From positions 9,202,501-9,266,500 of the forward strand of contig BSBN01001017.1 in assembly GCA_027924645.1 (NCBI GenBank): DNA of 64,000 bases. Direction: 5' to 3'. This document shows positions 23,961 through 35,737 of this stretch, in pieces. Source of the stretch: Cunninghamia lanceolata (Eukaryota; Streptophyta; Pinopsida; Cupressales; Cupressaceae). Both the position numbers and the translations under genes were made by a program. The notes beneath the pieces were generated by a model. The model was not told the DNA's origin. It searched no databases and was given only the letters and a program-made list of their open reading frames with translations. Position 1 is the first letter of the stretch. Each line of letters opens with the position of its first letter.

Positions 23961-24860
23961 GTTGTTGTTAGGCAGTGACAAGGTGGCAACACTATTGAAG
24001 GGGAGGTGATGGGCATCAAAGAGGAGATGATGGCTTAATGGAGGGTCTTAGAGTTTTGACTAGTGGGCATTAGGGTCGATGGAGCTTAGTGATGGGGGTG
24101 ACAGTCGCCACATACAGTGGAAATAGAGACTTGAGGTAAGGTAGATCGAAGGTGTAAGGAAGGTGTCAGAGCTGGTGGTGGATATGAAAAGGGTAGCAAC
24201 TAGAGATTTAAACTATGAATGGAGAGACTTATGGATTTATGCCTTGAATGCAGAAATTTAGACTGTGAATGCAAAGCCTCAAGAAAGGTCGTAGGTGGCG
24301 ATTAACACAAAGACTTAAGGTTTTAGGTCGTAGTCGAGGTGGAGCTAATGAACACAGAAAATGGTGATGGGCTATGAAAATGATGGTTAGGGTTTTAAAG
24401 TCAGCAGAATATGAAATGATAGAAAGAATTTACCAGAGCTTACCCAAAGCCATTGATGTCATATAAGAAAAACTATTAATCGAATAAAACAAGATTTAGC
24501 CTGCAATAGAGGGATCAAACTTGCAATTTATTAGAAAACTAAAATCCTGCAATGCAAATAGACAGAAAATTTGAAAAATCTAACATAACGCCTCTGTGCA
24601 GGGACCATACGGCTCCATATGGTATGGCCCTGTGACAGGGGCTGAAGTAAAAAAATAAAAAAAATTTAGTAACAAAACCCTAGCACGTTTATAGTCAAAA
24701 TTCATGGAAATGGCCTCCCAAATGCAATGGTGATGTCAGATCTGAGCTAGGAGATCATCTGCAACAATTCACTCCTAAAACTTGACAAACTAGGGTTAGA
24801 ACAATGCAAATTTTTGCAACAAAAAACCTGCAAAAACTATTGATTAGAACCAATAGGGCA
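23961..24860. other. Leader of the 11.5-kb element next to the primer site
   Basis: Purine-rich on the plus strand, with no gene-like feature. It continues the 5' untranslated region of the minus-strand element up to the primer-binding site. Confidence 0.4.
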
Positions 24861-24880
24861 TGTTCACATCGGGTTCACCA
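24861..24880 (-). other. Primer-binding site of the 11.5-kb element
   Basis: Minus strand TGGTGAACCCGATGTGAACA, beginning 3 nt from the 5' LTR. A TGG start next to the LTR is the rule for tRNA priming; I cannot name the tRNA without a search. The gypsy-like element at 32.7-59.8 kb has a related site (TGGTGAATCTAACGTGAAGA). Confidence 0.7.
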
Positions 24881-24883
24881 AAA

Positions 24884-25706
24884 TGTGATAAATTTTTTTG
24901 GATAAAATGAAAATGATAAAACAATAAAATGCATTATCTAATCGAAATCTTCAATACCTCAAATAGATGCATGTAAGATTGATAGATTGATTGATTTGAT
25001 ATGTTGATTGCTCAATTCAATAGCATAACATTGAGATGAAGATGATAGATGGAGGATAATGGATGAATGATGAATAATGCAAAGTCTCTAGAGATATTTT
25101 GGTAGCATGTAGATACTCAAGACTTAATGCGTCACAAATTTAAGAGCATAAGGATACTTGAATGTGGATCCTTAAATGGCTTGTGAGAGGGTAGATTTAT
25201 AGTCAAGGATGGTTGAGATCAAAAGGCTAATTAATTGACATGTATGGCTAGGATTGATTAGGATTCCCACTCTTCAAGGGAGATGTAGTCATGTGACAAG
25301 TGTAAAGAGGAGGATAAAGTTGATGTGTGATCGTGTACACAAAAACTAGTTCACATGTGATCGTGTACACAAAAAAGGATATTAAATGAAATTTGTACTA
25401 CCACACATGATTCAATTAAGAGGTGGACAAGTGTTGGAATGTGGTGAGAGGCGAGGACTTAATTCAAATATTTTATTTGAATTAGTTGGAATATGTGAAT
25501 GGAAATTAATTAAATAAATGGGATTTATTTAATTAATTAGCTAGGTGATTAGGATGGGAAATTAATTAAATAAATAAAATTTATTTAATTAATTGGCTAA
25601 TGGATTAAGTGGGATTAAGAGTGGGATTAGGACAAAATGCTACATGATGTCTAGATAATGTATTTGACTAGGTGTTGCAAGACATGGACAAATTTGGGTG
25701 TCTATA
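24884..25706 (-). repeat. Right (5') LTR of the 11.5-kb element
   Basis: 823 bp, TGTGATAAATT...GTCTATA, followed by the target copy GACTC. Its terminal CA has mutated to TA. It differs from the left LTR by scattered transitions and small indels, including a missing 14-bp block near 25220 and 25550, so the insertion is old. Confidence 0.85.
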
Positions 25707-25711
25707 GACTC

Positions 25712-27737
25712 CATTCTACATGTATTAAAAATAATAATTTTCGATTAGTTTTCAAAAAATTTAGGGGGGAGCACAATCAATTTTATGTTTTTTAGGATGT
25801 GTCCACTTTGAAAATTAGTAAAAAATTAATTATTCATCAAACAATTATCAGAAAAATTAGGGATAAACTACATGGTGTTAGCTAATTTCTTACTAAAGCA
25901 ATTCTTGAAATACTAAAAAAAAGTTAACATTTTAGGGGGAGCACACCAGATGCTATGTTATGTTTTTTTGAAAAAATAGGACCAATTTGTGTGGTCCCCC
26001 TTTTTGAACCCCTTAATCTCAACCATTTTTTAAAAAATTAGTAGTTTAGAAACTAGATTCGGAGCACTACGACTCTTGTTTTTGTTGTATCTTCAAATTT
26101 TTAGTGTAACTATCTTCAATTTCTCATCCAACATCAGTCTTTCCTGATTTCAAAAAACAAAGTGGCATCTTAAGACCCCCTTTTTGTCCCCCATCTTTGT
26201 GCACTTACCCCCAATAGATCTTATAGTACAAAACACCTCTGCATCATCCACACACTTCACTTTGCCACAAATCGTCACTTTCTCTACACATCGAACATTG
26301 TTACCTTCAACACACCTTCACTAACATACTCACATCTATTCACATAGCTTTTCACATTCTCACACACTCTTAATTTCATCAACAAACAAGATCGTTCATT
26401 TATACCTTCCGCAAATTTCAAAAACTTTCTCCCATGTTGGCCAAGATGAAACATTTATTCATGAAACGTGCAAGGCCACACCAAGTCAGCATCCAAAAGA
26501 TGTAGAAAATCATTGTTGTTCAAGCCAAGTGATATTTTTGACCTATTCTTCATTAAAACATTCTTCCAAGAATGCGCACACTTCAAATCAAAATATGAAG
26601 TTAGCCTAGCAAACACTTATTCTTCCACACAATAGCTCCAGACCTAAAGTGGTGTTAGAGGGATCAATTAACATCATGTGGATCATCACAAAAGCAACAT
26701 AATACTTACACAAACCATATAAACCAATCCTTCCTCTGAAATATATGCTTTCTTTATGGCGTAAACAATTAGAAACTGACCCTGGTATCATAAACAAACA
26801 CTAAACACACAATCTTGAGATAAAGAATTGAGAAACCAACTTGCGGTGTACTTCAACACCTAAAACCTAAACTGAACCATCAAACTAAATATCTAAAATC
26901 ATCCTCCACACATCAAAAGCCAAAAGATGAACTACAGTGAAATGCGGTGGATTCTGCTTTCCCCTCCAAACAACTCTAGTCAGTAGCAAGATGTGTCTTT
27001 GTTTTGCTAACCCTAGAGAACCAATGCGGTACACCTTAGAAACTTAAACTTGAATAATACCATCTTCTCATCTATGAATGATCATCCTTCAAACCACAGG
27101 ACCTCAACTTCAAAGGTAGAGAAATACAGAGCATTTCCCAGATGCATCCTGATTGCAACAACTCTAAACAATTGTCTTCACTCTGTGAGCTCTAGAATCT
27201 TATACATTAACCTTCAAGCTCTAAAATCAAGAACATAAAATATTCACAAATGTATTTGACAAACTCCCAAACTGCAAGGTCATACCTTCAAATGTGAAGG
27301 AATGCAGAGCATTCTCCCAAGCTTATTCTGTGCAAATTTTAGTGCCTTGAACAACTTGAATCTTTATTTCAAAACTAAAGTAATTTTTTTCCTCAAGAAA
27401 TAATGAATACAATATTAACTACATCAGAGACTTCATTCTCAACAATAAAATCCTTTCACAAAACAAGAATCTTCATGTTAGCACAATCTTTATCTATGAA
27501 CTTCAATAGATAGGGTATAACTGTGTACAAATGATACTGATCCAATGATAGATCCATCACCTTACCCTTCTCAGCATAAATTCTCTAATCTATCTTCTTT
27601 TTCTTCTTCTCTGATCATCTTGCCACAAACTTCCTTTGGCATTACCTCTTGTTCACTTTACTTCCGGCCTTCTTCATTACAACTCTGCTGACAACACTTC
27701 TTTACCTCTTGTTCACTTTACTTCTAGCCTTGATCAT
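25712..27737. other. AT-rich stretch, possibly an eroded copia-type LTR
   Basis: No gene recognised. Short phrases at 26.9-27.5 kb (GGTAGAGAAATACAGAGCATT, GAATGCAGAGCATTCTCCC) and the end GTTGACATCAATGACAACAC (29970-29989, beyond the inserted element) resemble the copia LTR ends at 49.8-50.2 and 55.8-56.2 kb. This may be a diverged LTR of a related family with the gag-only element inserted in it. I found no start or target duplication. Confidence 0.25.
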
Positions 27738-27742
27738 TACAA
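27643..27742. repeat. About 60-bp tandem duplication at an insertion site
   Basis: TTACCTCTTGTTCACTTTAC with its continuation up to CTGACAACACT occurs as a unit at about 27644 and again at about 27704. The second copy is split by the element at 27743-29933 and resumes at 29939 with CACTACTGACAACACTCCTG. Confidence 0.6.
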
Positions 27743-27899
27743 TAATGAAGAGTTTATGATTTATTGATTCAATGATGAAATGTAGATGCATACATATACT
27801 ATGAGGGAGTATAGTTATAACAGTTGATTTGGTTATATGAAACTGAACCATAACAACTTGATTGAACCATAACCAACAATATAATACAATACACTAACA
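27743..27899 (-). repeat. 157-bp LTR (left, 3')
   Basis: TAATGAAGAGTTT...CACTAACA; nearly identical to the partner at 29777-29933, with about ten differences by eye. The plus-strand TTCCCCCCTTATT that follows is the polypurine tract in complement. Confidence 0.85.
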
Positions 27900-28463
27900 T
27901 TCCCCCCTTATTACATTGTTCCTGCAACAGTACCAAGGGACCCCCCCTTAATGCTAAAATACTCAACAAAGCTGATTACATAGTATGAATACATAATTTA
28001 TAGAAGATTTTCTCCCAAAGAACAAATCATGAACCAAGTGGGGCTCCATCATGTTGTCTTGTCTACCCTCAGAAAGGTGTAGCTTCAAGATGTGTTCTTG
28101 AGCTCTTTAGTCCCAAGCTCTCAAATCACAGAGTCTTGAATTATTTGAAAATGAACCCTAAGAGATACGACAGATCTCTGCCATTGTCTAGTCACCGCGA
28201 AAGGGTATAATTCAAGATTAAATACTCTTTGAATCTCACTAGACAACAATCCATATTGAGCTCAACACCAAATCCCAAACTTGTCTTCAAAAAAAAATCT
28301 TCACAAAACATTCTTCAAATCTGTCAGCATCAACAAAGAAAAGCAAAACAATCAAAACCAAAAATGCTTCTCATGCAAAGCATCATCTCAAAGAGAGAAG
28401 CTAACTTGAGATGATGGAAAATACTCTATCCTCCAATGCCGCCTGCCTCCAATATGACCCTGC
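27900..28463. other. 3' interior of the copia-derived element
   Basis: It lies between the polypurine tract and the end of gag and has no pol motif. A 61-codon plus-strand frame (28229-28411) is composition-driven and is not called. Confidence 0.45.
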
Positions 28464-29273
28464 TTAAAGGGTGTATCCACAGAAATTAATAGTACCATCT
28501 GGTGGATCCTCATCCTCAATATCTAGTGGATCCTTATCATCTTCAATGCAAACAAGGTTTCCTTCATTTTTTACCTTTCCTTTAAGAACATCATTAGCTC
28601 CAGTTCTACAATCCCAAGTTGTATGACCATTTTTCTTACAATAAAAACATTTGATTTTCTCTGATCTCTTGTAATTGCTTCTTGAGAATAATGCTTTCTC
28701 CTGAGGATCATCTTCTAAATCTTCTGTTGTTCTCTTCTCTTCTACTAGAAGAGCAAAAATCATACCTTCTAGAGTTTGTGAAGGTATTTGACCGAGTGTA
28801 AAAACAACATTGTTGTATTTTGAAGGCAAGTTATTTAATAGGATAGCCCTAGCATCATCATCATATAATGTAACCTTAACCTCAGCTAGTTGTCTAATGA
28901 GAGACTACAAGTTACTTATATGATTTGACATTGTTATTCCATCTTCCATATTAAATCTAAACAATTGAAGTTTTAGAGAAAACTTTGCATTAATGACTTT
29001 TTCTCCAAACAATTTATCTAGATTATCCCAAATTTTGGCTGATGATTTATCCAAATCAATGTGGTGCAATTTAGTGTCAGAAAGAGTAAGATCAATTATA
29101 GCCTTGGCTTTATCATCCCCACTACTCCAATCTAATAACTTATTTGCATCTGTAGGTGCTTTTTCCTTTCCACTTACTATTCCCCATAAATTTTTATTCA
29201 TTAGTTGCATTTAAATTTTCATTCTCCAAGTATGAAAATTAAATCCAGAATATTTGTCTAATGGAATCTCCAT
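28464..29273 (-). pseudogene. Copia-type gag with zinc knuckle, two in-frame stops
   Basis: A single continuous frame of 269 codons from the ATG at 29273 to 28464. The opening MEIPLDKYSGFNFHTWRMKI is the usual copia gag start (a Tyr-x-Gly-xx-Phe-xx-Trp pattern), with a TAA at codon 21. The middle (IWDNLDKLFGEKVINAKFSL, LKLQLFRFNMEDG, SNHISNL) is the UBN2-type capsid region, with a TAG at codon 123. MPSKYNNVVFTL and FALLVEEKR follow, then the knuckle CFYCKKNGHTTWDC (C-x2-C-x4-H-x4-C, about 28640-28600), then an acidic tail. Length and order fit copia gag, which coats the element RNA in the virus-like particle. No frameshift is present, so only two point changes break it. Confidence 0.85.
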
Positions 29274-29776
29274 CTCAAAAAAAAATTTGGAAAAGAAATA
29301 ATGTGACCAAAAAATGCCTTATCACATTGACCTACAAATTTCAATTCATAGGCATATGCAAAATCATTCAAACATCTTTATAACCATACCTGGTACAGTC
29401 ATGCATTCAAGATTTCTGAAATGAATCAACACCTTACACACACCTTTTTAAAATTAGTGAAATGCCTCTTCTACACAGTATTAAAATGTATTTTCTTAAG
29501 CATTTGGCCAGCACTAAAATATTTAAATCTTCTCAGCCACCTGAAACATTACACCTTCTGACTCTCCCTTGTAGACATTTTAGCGTTTCAGGTCTCCACA
29601 TTGTCATTTTCCATTGCCTCCTAGAGTCCTCAAACTCAAACAGATCTGGGAACCCATGAATCCTCTCAAATTCTATTCTATTTTTCATGTGCAGTCTACT
29701 GCTACACGTTAGACAATGATTCAATTCTCCTCTATGTTGCACAGAGACATGATCAATTGACCACTCTAATACCAAA

Positions 29777-29933
29777 TAATGAAGAGTTTATGATTTATTG
29801 ATTCAGTGATGAAATGTAGATGCATACATATATTATGAGGGAGTATAGTTATAATAGTTGATTTAGTTATATGAAACTAAACCATAACAACTTGACCGAA
29901 CCATAACCAACAATGTAATACAATACGCTAACA
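29777..29933 (-). repeat. 157-bp LTR (right, 5')
   Basis: TAATGAAGAGTTT...CGCTAACA, followed by the second TACAA target copy; the primer-binding site (minus TGGTATTAGAGTGG) starts at 29774. Confidence 0.85.
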
Positions 29934-30216
29934 TACAACACTACTGACAACACTCCTGAACCTCACATTGTTGACATCAATGACAACACAAATGCAACAA
30001 AATGTCCCAAGTCATGAAAATTAAGTATGAATTCAAGGGGGTGACTTTATCTTCAAAACTCAACTCCACTTGATAGGAAATCTCAAAGACTGATCAAGGA
30101 CATGTAGACCTAGAAGATTCCAAGCGAAGGATGCATGGGCCTAAACCCACTAGCTAAGTAGTTAGGATGGTGATAAATGGATTAGCCTAGGTGTAGGATT
30201 TCCCAGTTCTATATAA

Positions 30217-32689
30217 TGCCTATTGATTGTGGAATGTTACAAGAATTATCATCTAGTATCCACAAGGAAAATGATAGATGGCAATAGGGTGCTAGTTGAC
30301 TTTTCCACACATGCAATTGTAGAGGTGTTTGACATACCATTTTACTAGGTAAATATGACCATGGATCAAGGCATTGAGTATTTCAATCAATAATCAAATG
30401 TCTATATGAGGAGATTTAATGCTAAATGGTTAAAAACATCCAAACTGACTTTATCTAATGTTTCCAAAACTATAGTCAAGAGTGACTTCTCAATAGAGGT
30501 CAATACTATGATAACTCTAAGAAGAAGAATCATGGGATTGCCTACTAGTTCAACCTTCTACCCATGGACATTCAAATTCATCTATGAGTTATTACATGAA
30601 GAAATGGTTTATTGGTACAAATCATTAGTGAAAATTTGTGCATCCAATTGACTAGAGTTGGACTTACAAGGTAATTTTTCATTTCTTCCTATGTAGTCTA
30701 CATGTTTTCTAGAAATTTCATCTACCCTAGTCTAACAAGAAGAGGAGAAATAGGAGTTTCTCTAAGATAGTTCCAAGTGTATGACTATTTACCTCAATTG
30801 GAAAATGGAAAACTCCTTGAGGCTCTACAAGAAAATTAATGATTCTTTAACAATGTACAACACTCAAGTCTTGAAAGGAGATTTGACTATTAAAAGGATA
30901 TCATTACTTGTGGGGGATATAATCAAGAAATATGGAAATTGGTTCATTCAATTTCCTAATTTCTCATATAGTAGAATTAAAGGCTTCATTGGTATAGCCT
31001 ATAAACTACCTACATACCCCACAAATAAGATCATCCTATTAGAATTAACTAGGCATGTTTATGAACCATAGCTGTTACTGACTGATAAACACAGGATAGG
31101 GGTTTAATTTCCTTTAATAATTGGAGATGGAATGTATTCATGTCCTTATTTCCCTACTACTAAATAATTAGATGTAGAAATCTAAAGATACAATTTGTAC
31201 TTCTCCAATGCCAGAGCAAACTTTGATCCTCATGGTAAGATGAAGCAATTAGTTGGTAAAGAATTTTAGTGTGTCCATGATCTAGAGGACTTTTAGAAAG
31301 ACTATGTAGATGAGTACAAGGTTAGAAGGAGAGGATATTGTAGGCTCTATGAATTTGATATTAAATTGGATATACATATTGTAGGCTCTATGAATTTGAT
31401 ATGAAATTGAATAATGTATATCTAATATCAGACCAACTATTCGATGATGGAAAAGTTTTACAGGATAAATATGAAATTGATCAAGTATATAATGATCCTA
31501 TTGCTCCCCCTAACTAGTCTAAAGAAGATGTAACCTCTCTAGTGTAAATAATAGGAGATGTGCTCAAGTATAGAAAAGACTGGCTAGAACAAAAGACTGC
31601 CAAATTAGAAGCACATGGAACTCCATTGACTTATACCAAGGATAAGCCTAGAAGGAAAAGGAAAAAGAAAGACATTAAATTTCAAGCCTTAAAATGTCAA
31701 GAGAAAGATGAATAAGAGGAAGAGCCAAGGAAAAAGGGAAAATAAATAGAGATTGATGAAGAAGATATTCATGAGGAGCAATGATTATGTCCCCTAGAAA
31801 GAAAAGCCAAAATAAAGAAAACTAACATTGTTACACCTAACATGAGAGGGAGTAAGAAGCCTCCTCTTGAACAAAAAATGGTTTATAAAAGAAATAATAA
31901 AATAGAGGATGAATCTGAAGAGGATTTAGGTCCTCAACTATACAGGAAGAAGAAAAGAGTGAAGGAAGCTACTACTATTGCAAGTGAGAATGATATTTTT
32001 CTCCCAAGCTACTAGTTTGTCATCCCAACAATTACCACCTTCTTCCCCTCTTCTAGCCCATGTTCTTCCACCACTAATACAAACAACCACACATTTTTTA
32101 CCATCCATCATACACCTACCTCTTCCATACCTTCATCCACCATACCATATTGTCATCTATTACAACAAATTCCTACTATTATCCCTATCCAGACACAAGT
32201 AATTATGTCTACTACTATTACTTCTTCTATCGTGCCCATCTCATCCACCATTCTCATCATCCCCATTTCTCCCACCTTAAAAAATTTTCCTCCATCACTT
32301 TCCCTCCAAGTTCCAATTGTTTATACTATACCTTCCACCTCTCCCACACCTGCTACTTTCCCAATACCTCCTCTAATATTCTTTTCTATCATCAATAAGG
32401 ATACCCTAAAGAGAGACAATAAGGATCTAGCTACTCCAGCTAATTCACCAAATGAACCCTTATAGCCACCTATCTCACAAAATATTGAGAGAGTGACAAA
32501 ATAAATGGAAGAGCTAGAAAAACAAGAAATTCAACATGTAGAAGAGGTGATGCAAGAAGTAATAGTTGAGCATCCTTTGTCAACTAAAAAAGAGATTCAA
32601 GCTAATATTCCTCAATAGAAGTTTCATGATAACATGACTCATTAGAAAATTTCACTTATGATTCCAATACAAGAAAATATGGTTGATTC
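30217..32689 (+). pseudogene. Retrotransposon-associated unknown ORF, copy B/C, 5' part
   Basis: The reading frame opens at 30217 after a stop; the first ATG is 30271 (MIDGNRVLVDFSTHAI). It aligns with copy A: IVECYKNYHLVSTRKM with VVKCARNYNPETRRVE, FDIPFY with FNLPVW, FSIEVNTMITLRRRIMG with FSKEYQYMMAMLSRMTG, and WFIQFPNFSYSRIKGF plus LPTYPTNKIILLELTR (30940-31060) with the copy A core. A basic linker (PRRKRKKKD, about 31650) and a Thr/Pro/Ser-rich stretch (31990-32400) follow in a shifted frame. Stops are numerous, mostly TAG and TAA. The gene stops abruptly at 32689, where the LTR of a 27.1-kb insertion begins, and resumes at 59794-59799. Function unknown. Confidence 0.6.
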
Positions 32690-35175
32690 TGTAAACTCAA
32701 AAACACAACTTGGTAGCTTGGGGTGGTTGAGTCAGCTTTGGTAAGCACATGGACCCCTCTCCTTGCCACAGGATGAACCTCCACATCACTCTCACTCTCA
32801 TGGAAGTAGACAATCAAGAGGAGGCAAGACACAAGGGAGGTCCTTCTCTCTTGTGAGCTAGACTTCATTGAGAGTGGTCGGCCAGTTCTGAGGTCTTTCT
32901 TGTATATCGATTCTGATCTAGGGCTCTATGACCGTTGTGGTTGAAATAACTCTATGACCTGAAGGGTCACTAGTCACTATTCTCCTATTTGGATCTCAAA
33001 GATTCCAAAATTGTGTGGGTTGATGATTTCTCTCATTTATGCTTCAGTTGAGTTGGGTTGTTCTTCAAATTGTTGGTTGATGACTTGTGTTTGGATTAAT
33101 CTCAACATGTGTTGTTGTTCCTGAACCGTTATTTGATCGTGTTGTAGTCTATGGTGAATTTCCTCAATCTCTTTGAGTATTTCCCTTACCCACGACACAT
33201 TCATAATCCCAAATTGAGAGAGATTTGGTTGGAGTTAACCTCGATTTGACTTAGGGTTTGACTTAGGGTTTATGATTTAAGGTTTGACTTGTTTTACTTT
33301 GCATTGGTTGACTAGTGTTGATTAGTGTTGACCTCGTGTTGGAATCAAGGGTTTGTCTCATGTTGACCTCATGATGAAATCGAGGGTTTGAAATCTTCTT
33401 GTGACACTAATGTTTTACATTTTTTTTGGTTTTTGAATGCATGCAAGCCTATATGAATGCAAAATAATATGTTTGTGCTTTTTTGGATCTTTATAAAAGG
33501 AAAATTCTTTTTTAATCTAGGAATTACAATATGTATGCAATCTAGAATGTATTTAACTAGAGTAATCTAATCTATGTTTTTGTTTGGTTTTCTGGATATT
33601 TGAATTAATTACTCTAGAAATGAAATTGCTTTGAAATAAACTAAGCTAAAGAACTTTGAAAGAAAACTAATCTAACAATGCAAATCCTATTTAGCCTATC
33701 AAGGAAATTGCAACATTTAATTACTATTCCCAAGAGAAATTTTAAGATTTAGTTAATAAATATTAAAAAAACACTAAAGAACCCAAAATATGAGACACAT
33801 GAGCCTCCACTACTATTAGGAATCCTTGTGTTGGTAACCTCTTTGTCCTCTTGTAGTAGTAGGGATATCCTCTTGGCAATAATAGGGAAGGAATGCAAAA
33901 GAGCTTTCAAAAAGCTTGAAATGTGAGCTCAATGTGAGCTAATGAGCACTATGGCTTACAAATGGTCAGTGCATTGACGCGATATGAATCTTTTAGCAAA
34001 GATTGGACTAAACAACAATGAAATAAAAGGATTGAATGTCTTGTATGAGCATATGGATACTATGGAGAGCAAAAACCTGCAAAGACTAGATGCACAAATA
34101 AAATTGCCTCTCAAAAGGGGGAGCTTTGAAGCTTGACAACAATTAAAGCTAATGTAAAGAAAGCTTGGAAGCTTTGAAATACTAAAGAAAGAAACAAAGA
34201 GGCTCAAGGTCTTATGAAGAAGCTTGAAAAAGCTTGTGAAGAAGGGAAGAGCATTCTCCAACTTAGAAAATAATGGAGAGGTGAGGGGTATTTATAGGTT
34301 GGAAGGAACACAAGAGGGGGAAATTGATTGAAGGGTTAACTCATTTGATTGAAGAGTTAACAAGTTTGATTGAGGAGTGAACTAGATTGGTTAGGGAGTG
34401 AACAAGCCATGATAACCTATCACTCAAGTAAAAATAGAGTTAACAAGAGTGCATGAGTTGACAAGTAGAGACAAAAAGGAGATAATTATGCATTCTTGAA
34501 GGCTTGGAATAGTTAACTCTATGTTTAGGTCAAAATGGAGTTTTTTCAAGTCAAAAACTCAATTTTTTTGTGGATCAAAAAGACAATAGGGTCACCCATG
34601 GGTCACCCCTTTTACCAGTCTAGGTCAACTATGGGTGACCCTTAGAGGGGAGGTCCTGAGATGGAAAGATGGTTGGAGTTTGTCAATTAGGGGAAAAGGA
34701 GGTGAACTACCTCCAGAAACTGGTTAAGAAGCTTGGTCAAAATCCAAATCTCCACTTGCAAAAGTCAAATCTCCTAGGGGAGATCCTGAAATAATAGGGC
34801 CTGAGATTTGTCTTGGTTGACCAGAATTAAAAATTGAAAGTTGGAGATGGATTGGTATGTCCTCTAGAGGGCTCCTAGTGGTGGGATTGGATGAAAAACA
34901 TTAAGTAAAAGGTCAAGTCACAACAAATAGATGAATACAATGCTTAGGGATGAAGTCAAAAGCATAGGAAACAAGAACTGACAAGTGTCAAAAAGTGTCA
35001 AAAGCAGAGGAAAGGTTAGTATGACAAAGGGGAAACAACAAGAGGAGGGAAAACCCAAATTCTACCAAGAGAATTGCTACTAAGAGGACATTATTTCATG
35101 CTTACGTGTACATAACAAGGATTATGAGTCATCATGGGGTCCTCATGGAGGCTATGCATAATTTTAGTGCTGACA
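32690..35175 (-). repeat. 3' LTR of gypsy-like element, 2,486 bp
   Basis: TGTAAACTCAAAAACA...GTGCTGACA. It matches 57282-59793 along its full length. A minus-strand TATA box (TATAAATA at 34289-34296) lies inside. A 101-codon minus-strand frame (33956-34261) beginning MENALPFFTSFF lies just downstream of the TATA box and is also open in the partner LTR. Confidence 0.9.
34289..34296 (-). promoter_or_regulatory. TATA box of the 3' LTR (gypsy-like)
   Basis: Minus strand TATAAATA in the context CCTATAAATACCCCTC. The same box stands at 58877-58884 in the other LTR. Confidence 0.55.
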
Positions 35176-35737
35176 TATTTGCCCCCTTAGGGATGACATT
35201 CTACATGAAGGGTAGGTACCGTTCCCGAAATACGCCTTACCTATTGTCAATTTTCTGCAATAGTACATGCAATAACTAGCATTAGTTCAACATTTAGATA
35301 TATCAAAATAGTTAATAAAAATTGAAATGACAAACATACCATAGATCCATGAGTTCTCCTAGTTGTTTTCTTTGTCAGGGAGACCTGTAGAGATGAAAGC
35401 ACGTAATACAGGTGCAAGAGCACTATGGAAATAAAACACAAGCTAAGCTAGAGAAGAATAAATTCTCCTTTTATTGTAGACTTTGAAGAACATATTTGAT
35501 TTTTAGAGATTTTTGATGTTTTACAATTGTTATAAATTTTTTCAAATTTTCTAATTTTTATGGTTTTTGTGAAGATTTTGTAAAGGTTTGATTTGATACT
35601 CCTTAATGTTTTTGAAGGATCTATATTTATCAAGAAATTTATACCCTTGCCCCCTTGTATGGGGAGACTTGTGCACTTGATTACACATTTTTTCTCTTTT
35701 TGACTTGTTGGAGGAGTGACTTATGTTCAAACATTGT
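35176..35737. other. Gypsy-like interior, polypurine-tract end
   Basis: It begins with the complement of the polypurine tract (TATTTGCCCCCTTAG) and runs to the target duplication ATTGT (35733-35737) of the nested 9.4-kb element. The small minus-strand frames here show no domain. Confidence 0.5.

Larger units (their letters stand above)
14197..25706 (-). mobile_element. 11.5-kb non-autonomous gypsy-like LTR element (gag only)
   Basis: Two direct LTRs (14197-15049 and 24884-25706) flank an interior that carries a primer-binding site next to the right LTR and a purine tract next to the left LTR, both read on the minus strand. The flanking 5-mers are GACTT (14192-14196) and GACTC (25707-25711), a target duplication with one change. 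The only coding content is a long Gln/Pro/Ser-rich gag with a CCHC-like knuckle; I see no protease, reverse transcriptase, RNase H or integrase. This matches the terminal-repeat-with-GAG class, which must use proteins of another element to move. The interior also carries a TRIM insertion (21022-21354) and a 434-bp tandem duplication. Confidence 0.85.
27743..29933 (-). mobile_element. 2.2-kb copia-derived gag-only LTR element
   Basis: Two 157-bp direct LTRs (27743-27899 and 29777-29933) are flanked by the exact target duplication TACAA (27738-27742 and 29934-29938). On the minus strand a primer-binding site (TGGTATTAGAGTGG, from the tRNA-Met type) abuts the right LTR and a polypurine tract (AATAAGGGGGGAA) abuts the left LTR. 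The interior holds a single copia-type gag. It is a small gag-retaining non-autonomous element dependent on a copia partner. The LTRs begin TAATGAAG where TG is usual; both copies share this. Confidence 0.9.

Noticed and set aside
31978..32465. Separate Pro/Ser/Thr-rich proteins at 31978-32465
   Set aside because: They are overlapping frames across the low-complexity linker of copy B/C, not independent genes.
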